Assembly: GCF_014649035.1 (NCBI RefSeq)
Contig: NZ_BMSG01000001.1
Location: 372,001 to 436,000 of the forward strand
Direction of reading: 5' to 3'
Length of the DNA stretch: 64,000 nucleotides
Origin: Streptomyces sindenensis
GTDB taxonomy: Bacteria > Actinomycetota > Actinomycetes > Streptomycetales > Streptomycetaceae
Below the pieces are notes generated by a model. It did not search any database. It was given only the letters and a program-made list of their open reading frames with translations, and was not told the origin of the DNA. Numbering within the stretch: position 1 is the stretch's first letter; every line of letters begins with the position of its first letter. Shown piece by piece: positions 43,632 through 51,035 of this stretch. The translations under genes and the position numbers were made by a program.

Positions 43632-44270
43632 TCAGCCCACCGCCACCAGCACCACCAGCAGCACGGCCCCCGCGACGGCCGGGGCGATCACCTCGTACGC
43701 CCAGCGCACCGAGCCCCGGTCCGCGCCCTCGGGGGTCGTGTCACCGGCCCGCTCGGCGATGTCCCGCAGATCGCGGACGGTCTGGTCGGCGGAGGCGGTG
43801 CGCCCGGCGGAGTCGCGTACGTCGGCGCTGACCGACGTACGGCCGTAGGGGTCGTCGTGCGCCGCGCGGGCCGCCGTGCGCGCCGCGCGCTTGCGGGCGC
43901 GCAGGGAGACGGGGATCGCCCACAGCTGGTACTTCGTGCCGTCCTGGGCGAGCAGCTCGGAGGAGTACGAGGCCCGTACGTCGGCGACCTCGGTCCAGGG
44001 GAGCCGGATCGTCCGGAACGGGTTGCGGACCCGGATGCGCTCGTCGTTCGCGAAGACGGCGGGCCGCAGGGTGAACGCCACGACCAGCGGCACCACGAGG
44101 AGCAGCGCGGCCAGCGCGAGCCACGGCGTACGCCCCTCGCCCCGGATCATGGCGTCCCCGCCCATCCAGGCGATCAGCAGGAGCAGCAGCGACCCGCAGA
44201 CCAGCGCGGCCACGGAACGGTAGGTCCGGTCGGCGTGGGGCGGCTCTGCGGGTGGTGTGGGGCTCGTCAT
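43632..44270 (-). CDS. PH-domain membrane protein
   Basis: 212 aa from the ATG at 44270. Two membrane helices near the start (SVAALVCGSLLLLLIAWMGG and PWLALAALLLVVPLVVAFTL), then the bacterial PH-like domain with RIRVRNPFRTIRLPWTEVADV and a conserved YQLWAIPVSLRARKR, and a last helix at the end (VIAPAVAGAVLLVVLVAVG). Common actinobacterial architecture (PF10756-like); function unknown. Divergent from deoC, so palindrome site 2 lies in a shared upstream region, but it is much nearer deoC. Confidence 0.85.
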   Translation of the reverse strand: MTSPTPPAEPPHADRTYRSVAALVCGSLLLLLIAWMGGDAMIRGEGRTPWLALAALLLVVPLVVAFTLRPAVFANDERIRVRNPFRTIRLPWTEVADVRASYSSELLAQDGTKYQLWAIPVSLRARKRAARTAARAAHDDPYGRTSVSADVRDSAGRTASADQTVRDLRDIAERAGDTTPEGADRGSVRWAYEVIAPAVAGAVLLVVLVAVG

Positions 44271-44373
44271 GGAGCCGATTCTGCCCGATGGGCGTCCGGC
44301 CCGGCGGTGCGCCCGCCCGCGCTCGCGCACCCGCGCCGGATCGCGCGGACGGCCCGGCCCCCTGTACAGGTCG

Positions 44374-44385
44374 CTACGCGCGTAG
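44374..44385. promoter_or_regulatory. CTACGCGCGTAG palindrome, site 2 (deoC)
   Basis: Perfect 12-bp palindrome with its right end 19 bp from the deoC ATG at 44405. The final TAG starts TAGATA (44383-44388), a good -10, implying a very short leader or leaderless mRNA starting near the GTG/ATG cluster at 44396-44405. Confidence 0.75.
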
Positions 44386-44404
44386 ATATGCTCATGTGGT
44401 GACC

Positions 44405-45391
44405 ATGCCCACCACTGCTCCCTCCCCCAAGCTCTCAACTGCGTTCGAGCAAGGAGGTGCCCCGCTCTCCGACGCGACGGCGTCCGACAGTGCGCTGCGC
44501 CGCTTCCTGTTCGGGCTGCCCGGCGTCGACGCCGTCGGCCTCGAAGCGCGCGCCGCCTCCCTCGGAACCCGCTCGATCAAGACGACGGCCAAGGCGTACG
44601 CCATCGATCTCGCCATCTCGATGATCGACCTGACGACGCTGGAAGGCGCGGACACCCCGGGCAAGGTCCGGGCTCTCGCCGCCAAGGCCGTCAACCCCGA
44701 CCCGACCGACCGCACGACCCCGCGCACCGCGGCCGTCTGCGTCTACCCCGACATGGCCTCCACCGCCGCCGCCGCGCTGGCCGGTTCCGGCGTGAAGGTG
44801 GCGTCCGTGGCGACCGCCTTCCCGGCGGGCCGGGCCGCGCTGGACGTCAAGCTCGCGGACGTCCGCGACGCCGTGGCGGCCGGGGCCGACGAGATCGACA
44901 TGGTGATCGACCGGGGGGCGTTCCTCTCCGGCCGGTTCCTGAAGGTGTACGAGGAGATCCTCGCCGTGAAGGCGGAGTGCGGCCCCGCCCGCCTCAAGGT
45001 GATCTTCGAGACCGGCGAGCTGTCCACGTACGACAACATCCGCCGGGCGTCCTGGATCGGGATGCTGGCGGGAGCGGACTTCATCAAGACCTCGACCGGC
45101 AAGGTGGCCACCAACGCCACCCCCGCCAACACCCTCCTCATGCTGGAGGCGGTCCGGGACTTCCGGGCGGCCACCGGCGTACAGATCGGTGTGAAGCCGG
45201 CCGGCGGCATCCGCACCACCAAGGACGCGGTGAAGTTCCTGGTCCTGGTGAACGAGACCGCGGGCGAGGACTGGCTGGACCCGCACTGGTTCCGGTTCGG
45301 CGCCTCCAGCCTGCTCAACGACCTGCTGATGCAGCGCCAGAAGCTCAGCACCGGCCGTTACTCCGGCCCCGATTATGTGACGGTGGACTGA
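44405..45391 (+). CDS. deoC: Deoxyribose-phosphate aldolase
   Basis: 328 aa from ATG 44405; GTGs at 44396 and 44399 are also in frame. Class I aldolase: Schiff-base Lys228 in ADFIKTSTGK, the partner lysine in VKPAGGIRTT, DVRDAVAAGADEIDMVIDRG and LKVIFETGEL. It splits 2-deoxyribose-5-phosphate to glyceraldehyde-3-phosphate plus acetaldehyde. The N-terminal 60 residues before the barrel are longer than in E. coli DeoC. The next gene, an aldehyde dehydrogenase, starts 5 bp after its stop, which fits removal of acetaldehyde. Confidence 0.95.
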   Translation: MPTTAPSPKLSTAFEQGGAPLSDATASDSALRRFLFGLPGVDAVGLEARAASLGTRSIKTTAKAYAIDLAISMIDLTTLEGADTPGKVRALAAKAVNPDPTDRTTPRTAAVCVYPDMASTAAAALAGSGVKVASVATAFPAGRAALDVKLADVRDAVAAGADEIDMVIDRGAFLSGRFLKVYEEILAVKAECGPARLKVIFETGELSTYDNIRRASWIGMLAGADFIKTSTGKVATNATPANTLLMLEAVRDFRAATGVQIGVKPAGGIRTTKDAVKFLVLVNETAGEDWLDPHWFRFGASSLLNDLLMQRQKLSTGRYSGPDYVTVD

Positions 45392-45396
45392 TAGCC

Positions 45397-46833
45397 ATGG
45401 CATCCGCATTCGAGTACGCACCGGCGCCGGAGTCCCGCTCCGTCGTCGACATCGCCCCGTCGTACGGGCTGTTCATCGACGGCGAGTTCACCGAGGCCGC
45501 CGACGGCAAGGTCTTCAAGACCGTCTCGCCGAGCAGCGAGGAGGTCCTCTCCGAGGTGGCCCGGGCGGGCGCTGCGGACGTGGACCGGGCCGTGAAGGCG
45601 GCCCGCAAGGCGTTCGAGAAGTGGTCGGCGCTGCCCGGCTCCGAGCGCGCCAAGTACCTGTTCCGGATCGCCCGGATCATCCAGGAGCGCAGCCGCGAGC
45701 TGGCCGTCCTGGAGACCCTCGACAACGGCAAGCCGATCAAGGAGACCCGCGACGCGGACCTCCCGCTGGTCGCCGCGCACTTCTTCTACTACGCGGGCTG
45801 GGCCGACAAGCTGGACCACGCGGGGTACGGGGCGAACCCGCGCCCGCTGGGTGTGGCCGGCCAGGTCATCCCGTGGAACTTCCCGCTGCTGATGCTCGCG
45901 TGGAAGATCGCCCCGGCGCTCGCCACGGGCAACACGGTGGTCCTGAAGCCCGCGGAGACGACCCCGCTGAGCGCGCTCTTCTTCGCGGACATCTGCCGCC
46001 AGGCCGGGCTGCCGAAGGGTGTCGTCAACATCCTCACGGGCTACGGGGACGCGGGCGAGGCCCTCGTGACGCACGGGGACGTCAACAAGGTCGCCTTCAC
46101 CGGTTCGACCGCCGTCGGCAAGGCCATCGCGCGCTCCGTCGCGGGTACGGACAAGAAGGTCACCCTGGAGCTGGGCGGCAAGGGCGCGAACATCGTGTTC
46201 GACGACGCCCCGATCGACCAGGCCGTCGAGGGCATCGTCACCGGGATCTTCTTCAACCAGGGCCAGGTCTGCTGCGCGGGCTCCCGGCTGCTGGTCCAGG
46301 AGTCGGTGCAGGACGAGGTCCTGGACGCGCTCAAGCGCCGTCTCTCGACCCTCCGCCTCGGCGACCCGCTGGACAAGAACACCGACATCGGCGCGATCAA
46401 CTCCGCCGAGCAACTCGCCCGGATCACCGCCCTGGTCGAGACCGGCGAGGCGGAGGGCGCGGAGCGCTGGAGCGCCCCCTGCGAACTGCCCTCCTCCGGC
46501 TACTGGTTCGCCCCGACGCTCTTCACGAACGTCACCCAGGCGCACACGGTGGCCCGGGACGAGATCTTCGGGCCGGTGCTCTCCGTGCTCTCGTTCCGCA
46601 CCCCGGACGAGGCCGTCGCCAAGGCCAACAACAGTCAGTACGGCCTCTCGGCCGGCATCTGGACGGAGAAGGGCTCCCGCATCCTCGCGGTCGCCGACAA
46701 GCTCCGCGCGGGCGTCGTCTGGGCCAACACGTTCAACAAGTTCGACCCGACGTCGCCGTTCGGCGGCTACAAGGAGTCGGGCTTCGGCCGCGAGGGCGGC
46801 CGCCACGGCCTGGAGGCGTACCTCGATGTCTGA
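45397..46833 (+). CDS. Aldehyde dehydrogenase
   Basis: 478 aa. NAD-binding WNFPLLMLAWKIAPALATGN, GSTAVGKAI, general base in ELGGKGANIVF, and catalytic Cys292 in FNQGQVCCAGSR are all intact. It starts 5 bp after deoC and overlaps the next ALDH-like gene by 8 bp, so deoC-aldh-aldh' is an operon. The likely role is oxidation of acetaldehyde released by DeoC. Together with the following gene the pair resembles a split ALDH16 enzyme (active domain plus dead domain). Confidence 0.93.
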   Translation: MASAFEYAPAPESRSVVDIAPSYGLFIDGEFTEAADGKVFKTVSPSSEEVLSEVARAGAADVDRAVKAARKAFEKWSALPGSERAKYLFRIARIIQERSRELAVLETLDNGKPIKETRDADLPLVAAHFFYYAGWADKLDHAGYGANPRPLGVAGQVIPWNFPLLMLAWKIAPALATGNTVVLKPAETTPLSALFFADICRQAGLPKGVVNILTGYGDAGEALVTHGDVNKVAFTGSTAVGKAIARSVAGTDKKVTLELGGKGANIVFDDAPIDQAVEGIVTGIFFNQGQVCCAGSRLLVQESVQDEVLDALKRRLSTLRLGDPLDKNTDIGAINSAEQLARITALVETGEAEGAERWSAPCELPSSGYWFAPTLFTNVTQAHTVARDEIFGPVLSVLSFRTPDEAVAKANNSQYGLSAGIWTEKGSRILAVADKLRAGVVWANTFNKFDPTSPFGGYKESGFGREGGRHGLEAYLDV

Positions 46834-47767
46834 TCGCGAATCAATCAACGGCTCCGCCGAGCGGCGTCTTGGCGTCTTCAAGACCTACAAGCTGTACGTC
46901 GGGGGCAAGTTCCCCCGCTCCGAGAGCGGCCGGGTGTACGAGGTGACCGACTCCAAGGGCGCATGGCTGGCCAACGCGCCGAAGTCCTCCCGCAAGGACG
47001 CCCGCGACGCGGTCGTGGCCGCGCGCAAGGCGTTCGGCGGCTGGTCGGGCGCGACCGCGTACAACCGGGGCCAGGTCCTCTACCGCGTCGCGGAGATGCT
47101 GGAGGGCCGCAAGGAGCAGTTCGTCCGCGAAGTGGCCGCCTCCGAGGGGCTGTCGAAGTCCAAGGCGGCGGCCGTCGTCGACGCGGCGATCGACCGCTGG
47201 GTCTGGTACGCGGGCTGGACCGACAAGATCGGCCAGATCGCGGGCGGGGCCAACCCAGTCGCGGGCCCGTTCTTCAACCTCTCCACCCCCGAGCCGACGG
47301 GCGTCGTCGCGGTCCTCGCCCCGCGGAAGTCGTCGCTCCTCGGCCTGGTCTCGGTGATCGCCCCGGTGATCGCGACCGGCAACACGGCGATCGTCATCGC
47401 CTCGTCGGACGCCCCGCTGCCCGCCCTGTCGCTGGGCGAGGTGCTGGCCACGTCGGACGTCCCCGGCGGAGTGGTCAACATCCTGTCGGGTGTCACGGCG
47501 GAGCTGGCGGCCCCCCTCGCCGCCCACCAGGACGTCAACGCGATCGACCTGACCGGCGCGGACGCCGAGCTGGCGAAGGAGCTGGAGATCGCGGCGGCCG
47601 ACAACCTCAAGCGCGTACGCCGCCCACAGCCTGTGGACGCGGACGGCGCGGCGGACTCCGAGGACTGGACGGCCTCCCCCGGCACGGACCGCCTGACGGC
47701 GTTCCTGGAGACCAAGACGGTCTGGCACCCGACGGGCGCGCTGGGAGCGGCGGGCTCTTCGTACTGA
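46826..47767 (+). CDS. Truncated, catalytically dead aldehyde dehydrogenase-like protein
   Basis: 313 aa, against about 480 for a full ALDH. It keeps the first, NAD-binding part (LYVGGKFPRSESGRVYEVTD, AARKAFGGWSGATAYNRGQV) but where the active enzyme has WNFPLL it has APRKSSLLG, and the sequence ends after the region equal to about residue 260 of the partner (DLTGADAELAKELEIAAADN) followed by a 60-residue unrelated tail. There is no catalytic Cys or general-base Glu. It overlaps the active ALDH by 8 bp. The frame is open with normal codon bias, so it is a pseudoenzyme rather than a decayed gene. It may be a regulatory or structural partner like the second domain of ALDH16. Confidence 0.88.
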   Translation: MSDRESINGSAERRLGVFKTYKLYVGGKFPRSESGRVYEVTDSKGAWLANAPKSSRKDARDAVVAARKAFGGWSGATAYNRGQVLYRVAEMLEGRKEQFVREVAASEGLSKSKAAAVVDAAIDRWVWYAGWTDKIGQIAGGANPVAGPFFNLSTPEPTGVVAVLAPRKSSLLGLVSVIAPVIATGNTAIVIASSDAPLPALSLGEVLATSDVPGGVVNILSGVTAELAAPLAAHQDVNAIDLTGADAELAKELEIAAADNLKRVRRPQPVDADGAADSEDWTASPGTDRLTAFLETKTVWHPTGALGAAGSSY

Positions 47768-47793
47768 GCGGGGACCGCCCGCGAGGCACCCGG

Positions 47794-47826
47794 ACGGGGC
47801 CGCCCCACCACCCCGGGCGGCCCCGT
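47794..47826. terminator. Hairpin terminator after the ALDH operon
   Basis: ACGGGGCCGCCC (47794-47805) pairs perfectly with GGGCGGCCCCGT (47815-47826), loop of 9, between convergent genes. Confidence 0.85.
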
Positions 47827-47860
47827 TCGCCGTGTCCGCGTCCGCGTCCGTGTCCGCTCG

Positions 47861-48280
47861 TCAGCCGGTGACGAGCTTGGTCACCGACCCCACCACGGGC
47901 AGATCGCTCAGCGCGCCGCCGCTGGTGATCGGGTCGGTGACGATGGCGGTGGTCACCGGCTTGAAGTCGGCGATCTGGGTGCCGACGGCGTTGTCCAGCG
48001 GGTCCACGCCGGTCCCCGCCAGCGGGTCCAGCTGAAGGTCGGTGACCGGCGCGACGCTGCTGGCCAGCGAGGTCCCGAGCGCGCTGGTCACGGCGGGCGC
48101 GGCCGTCTCACCGACCGCCTGGAGGGCGGAGACGCCCTGCTCCGGGACCTCGGCCGCCGGGGGCAGCGAGACGGCCTGTGCGGAGCCCGCACCGGCCCCC
48201 AGCGCGGCCCCCAGCGCGGTGAAGGTCAGACCGGCGCGCAGCAGGACGCGCCGTTCGGGCTTACGTGCATGAAGTGCCAT
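47861..48280 (-). CDS. Secreted hypothetical protein, Ala/Val-rich
   Basis: 139 aa from the ATG at 48280 with AGGTGG 5 bp upstream. A signal peptide with twin basic residues (RKPERRVLLRAGLTFTALGA) ends around AQA-VS. The mature part is low-complexity with the theme LxxLPVVGSVTKLV and DPLAGTGVDPLDN. A similar secreted protein of 99 aa is at 54306-54605. Such proteins are common in Streptomyces and have no known function. Confidence 0.75.
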   Translation of the reverse strand: MALHARKPERRVLLRAGLTFTALGAALGAGAGSAQAVSLPPAAEVPEQGVSALQAVGETAAPAVTSALGTSLASSVAPVTDLQLDPLAGTGVDPLDNAVGTQIADFKPVTTAIVTDPITSGGALSDLPVVGSVTKLVTG

Positions 48281-48408
48281 GTTTTCCACCTGATCGAGCC
48301 TGGTCGGGTAATCGTCCGTACGCGCAGAGTAGTTGAGGTGTGATGCTGGATACCAACAGGAGACCCGAGGGGTCGCCTGCGCGGGTCAATGCCTCACACT
48401 TCTGTTCT

Positions 48409-49050
48409 GTGAGTTCCCAACCGATCCCGACCCGCGTCGTGCTGCTCGCGGGCCCCTCCGGCTCCGGCAAGTCCGTCCTGGCCGCCCGCACCGGCCTCCC
48501 GGTGCTGCGCCTGGACGACTTCTACAAGGAGTACGACGACCCGACGCTGCCCCGGGTCCCCGGCTCCGCGGACATCGACTGGGACTCCGCCGGGTCCTGG
48601 GACGCGGACGCGGCGGTGGCCGCGATCGCCGAGCTGTGCCGGCGAGGCCGTACGGACGTTCCGGTGTACGACATCGCGACCAGCTCGCGCACGGGCCACG
48701 AGACCTTCCACATCGAGCGCTCACCGCTGTTCGTGGCGGAGGGCATCTTCGCGGCGGACATCGTCGAGCGCTGCCAGGAACTGGGCCTGCTGGCCGACGC
48801 ACTGTGCCTGCGGGGCCGCCCGTCGACCACGTTCCGCCGACGCCTGCTGCGGGACCTGCGCGAGGGCCGCAAATCGGTCCCGTTCCTGCTGCGGCGCGGC
48901 TGGCGCCTGATGCGGGCCGAACGGCGCATCGTGGCCCGTCAGACGGCGCTGGGGGCGTATCCGTGCGGCAAGGAGGAGGCGCTGGGCCGGTTCGCGGCCG
49001 CGGCGGCGGGGCGGTGCCGGCGCGGGGCGCCGACGGGACGGACGGTGTAG
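48409..49050 (+). CDS. Uridine kinase-like P-loop protein
   Basis: 213 aa from the GTG at 48409; the longer frame from 48340-48343 has codons unlike coding DNA, so it was not used. Walker A is LLAGPSGSGKSVLA (about residues 12-25), then LRLDDFYKEYDDPTLP, the Asp for Mg and nucleoside, YDIATSSRTGHETF, and LFVAEGIFAADI. It is in the uridine/phosphoribulokinase superfamily and could phosphorylate uridine or cytidine, in keeping with nucleoside salvage genes around it. The lid region is short, so substrate is not certain. Confidence 0.85.
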   Translation: MSSQPIPTRVVLLAGPSGSGKSVLAARTGLPVLRLDDFYKEYDDPTLPRVPGSADIDWDSAGSWDADAAVAAIAELCRRGRTDVPVYDIATSSRTGHETFHIERSPLFVAEGIFAADIVERCQELGLLADALCLRGRPSTTFRRRLLRDLREGRKSVPFLLRRGWRLMRAERRIVARQTALGAYPCGKEEALGRFAAAAAGRCRRGAPTGRTV

Positions 49051-49383
49051 GCCGCGAGCGGGGGGCGTCTGTGGTGGGGGTTTCTCCCCGCCCCGCACCT
49101 TCCGCCACCGGGGCTCCGCCCCGGACCCGGCTCCTCGATCGCCGCAGAGGCAAGAAGCAGCCCGGACCGGCATCGCCACATGCCAGCGGGGCCGTACAGG
49201 ACCCCCCGGCCCGTACGACCCCGCTGTGATTCCCCCGTGGCCCGCGCCTCCCCCGAAGCGATGGGCCCTTTCCTGTGCTCCCCCGTTTTCCCCCGGGTCC
49301 CCTCGGTCCCCGTTTTACTGCTCCCCCGTGTTTCCCCGTACTCCCCCGTGGCCCCCGCCTCCCCCGAAGCGGAGGGCCCTGCC
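49051..49383. other. Intergenic region with repeats, no gene
   Basis: 333 bp. A GC-rich element at 49107-49145 (CCGGGGCTCCGCCCCGGACC and on) is the reverse-oriented relative of the one at 41803. Then a 39-bp sequence occurs twice (49231-49269 and 49342-49380, 36 of 39 identical), with runs of CTCCCCCGT between. No credible frame. Confidence 0.75.
49231..49380. repeat. 39-bp direct repeat flanking C-rich DNA
   Basis: Copies start at 49231 and 49342 with TCCCCCGTGG and end in GGGCCCT; three mismatches. The second ends 4 bp before the sigQ stop codon. Confidence 0.85.
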
Positions 49384-50175
49384 TCAGGCCACCAGCTCGC
49401 CGAAGGACTCCTGCTCGTCACGTCCGAAGCTGAGGACCTCGTCCTCGCGCAGCCGGCGCAAAGAGCGCCAGATGCTGGACTTCACCGTGCCGACACTGAT
49501 GTCGAGGATGGACGCGATCTCCGGGTCGGTGCGGCCCTCGTAGTACCGCAGGACCAGCATCGTGCGCTGGAGTTCGGGCAGCCTGGCGAGCGCCTGCCAC
49601 AGCACCGCCCGCAGCTCCGTGCCGCGCATCGCGTCCGTGTCGCCCACCGTCTCCGGCAGCTCCTCGGTCGGGTATTCGTTCAGCTTGCGCCTGCGCCAGG
49701 CGCTGATGTGCAGGTTGGTCATGGTGCGGCGCAGATAGCCGCCGACGGCCGCCTTGTCGCTGATCCGGTCCCAGGCCCGGTACGTGGAGAACAGGGCGCT
49801 CTGGAGCAGATCCTCGGCCTCGAAGCGGTCGCCGGTCAGGTGGTAGGCGGTCGCGTACAGGGAGGCCCGTCGCTCCTGGACGTAGGCCGTGAACGCCGCT
49901 TCGGCGTCCGCGTTCTCCGCCCCCGCGGTGCGGTCCCCCGTGGCCTTCCCGTACGCGTTTCCCCCGTTGCCCCCCACATCCCCCGTGGGTGCGTCGACCA
50001 CCGTCATATACGTCGGACGCGGCTGCTCCGCGGTCGACTGCGACGGCAGATACTGACGCCCGGCGTTTCGAACGCACCCCCGCACATTCGTCGCGCCGGA
50101 CTTCTCCGCACTCCGGCCGATGTCGTGGAGGCGCGTGACAACTGCGCTTGAGCTGGTGCTGTGCAGTGCGTTCAT
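49384..50175 (-). CDS. sigQ: ECF sigma factor SigQ
   Basis: 263 aa from the ATG at 50175 with AGGGGG upstream. An N-terminal extension of about 95 residues precedes region 2 (FTAYVQERRASLYATAYHLT, DLLQSALFSTYRAWDRI) and region 4 (LARLPELQRTMLVLRYYEGR, EIASILDISVGTVKSSIWRSLR). In S. coelicolor SigQ is divergently encoded beside AfsQ1/Q2 and is an AfsQ1 target acting against antibiotic production. The AfsQ1 box at 50260 lies between the two genes here. No anti-sigma gene is adjacent. Confidence 0.93.
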   Translation of the reverse strand: MNALHSTSSSAVVTRLHDIGRSAEKSGATNVRGCVRNAGRQYLPSQSTAEQPRPTYMTVVDAPTGDVGGNGGNAYGKATGDRTAGAENADAEAAFTAYVQERRASLYATAYHLTGDRFEAEDLLQSALFSTYRAWDRISDKAAVGGYLRRTMTNLHISAWRRRKLNEYPTEELPETVGDTDAMRGTELRAVLWQALARLPELQRTMLVLRYYEGRTDPEIASILDISVGTVKSSIWRSLRRLREDEVLSFGRDEQESFGELVA

Positions 50176-50259
50176 CTCGCGCCCCCTATCGGTGGAGTCC
50201 GTTCGTTCCTTGCTGACCATGAGCTTGCCGGGGCAGTTTCATGGCGCTGTCCCCCGACT

Positions 50260-50275
50260 GTCACAGGCCTGTCAC
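50260..50275. promoter_or_regulatory. AfsQ1 binding box GTCAC-N6-GTCAC
   Basis: GTCACAGGCCTGTCAC matches the described AfsQ1 consensus GTnAC-n6-GTnAC exactly, and lies between divergent sigQ (start 50175) and afsQ1 (start 50358). This indicates self-regulation and control of sigQ by AfsQ1, as reported for S. coelicolor. Confidence 0.85.
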
Positions 50276-50357
50276 AGGGCCGGTCGCGGCCGTGCCCGGA
50301 CAATCGGACGGGACCACAGGTCGAACTGAAGCGCCACCATGGGCCAGAATGACGCTC

Positions 50358-51035
50358 GTGCCTTTCCTGTTGCTGATCGAGGACGACGACGCCATCCGCA
50401 CGGCCCTCGAACTCTCGCTGTCACGCCAGGGCCACCGTGTGGCCACCGCGGCGACGGGAGAGGACGGCCTGGAGCTGCTGCGCGAGCAGCGGCCCGACCT
50501 GGTCGTGCTGGATGTGATGCTGCCCGGGATCGACGGTTTCGAGGTGTGCCGGCGGATCCGCCGCACCGATCAACTGCCGATCATTCTGCTGACCGCGCGC
50601 AGCGACGACATCGACGTCGTGGTGGGACTGGAGTCCGGCGCGGACGACTATGTGGTGAAACCCGTCCAGGGCCGGGTGCTCGACGCCCGGATCCGGGCGG
50701 TGCTGCGCCGCGGGGAGCGCGAGTCGACCGACTCGGCGACCTTCGGCAACGTGGTGATCGACCGCTCCGCCATGACCGTCACCAAGGACGGGGAGGATCT
50801 GCAGCTCACACCGACCGAGCTGCGGCTCCTGCTGGAGCTGAGCCGCCGGCCCGGCCAGGCCCTGTCCCGGCAGCAGTTGCTGCGGCTGGTGTGGGAGCAC
50901 GACTACCTGGGCGACTCCCGGCTGGTGGACGCCTGTGTGCAGCGGCTGCGCGCGAAGGTGGAGGACGTCCCGTCCTCGCCGACCCTGATCCGTACGGTGC
51001 GGGGCGTGGGTTACCGGCTGGACTCGCCTCAGTGA
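50358..51035 (+). CDS. afsQ1: Two-component response regulator AfsQ1
   Basis: 225 aa from the GTG at 50358, giving the length of the S. coelicolor protein; an ATG at 50349 is in frame. Receiver domain with acidic pocket EDDD (8-11), phosphorylated Asp52 in VVLDVMLPG, and Lys in YVVKPV. OmpR/PhoB winged helix at about 130-220 with LTPTELRLLLELSRRPGQAL and VDACVQRLRAKVED. It responds to AfsQ2 and, in S. coelicolor on glutamate medium, activates antibiotic pathway regulators and nitrogen- and carbon-related genes. Overlaps afsQ2 by GTGA. Confidence 0.96.
   Translation: MPFLLLIEDDDAIRTALELSLSRQGHRVATAATGEDGLELLREQRPDLVVLDVMLPGIDGFEVCRRIRRTDQLPIILLTARSDDIDVVVGLESGADDYVVKPVQGRVLDARIRAVLRRGERESTDSATFGNVVIDRSAMTVTKDGEDLQLTPTELRLLLELSRRPGQALSRQQLLRLVWEHDYLGDSRLVDACVQRLRAKVEDVPSSPTLIRTVRGVGYRLDSPQ

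Noticed and set aside
46826..47767. Calling the short ALDH a frameshifted pseudogene
   Set aside because: The frame is intact with normal codon bias to its stop, no continuation of ALDH sequence appears in another frame downstream, and coupling to the partner is kept.
48340..48408. Longer N-terminus for the uridine kinase-like gene
   Set aside because: Codons in this part lack the G/C third-position pattern, and homologues as I recall begin near the P-loop; the GTG at 48409 is preferred although its ribosome site is weak.
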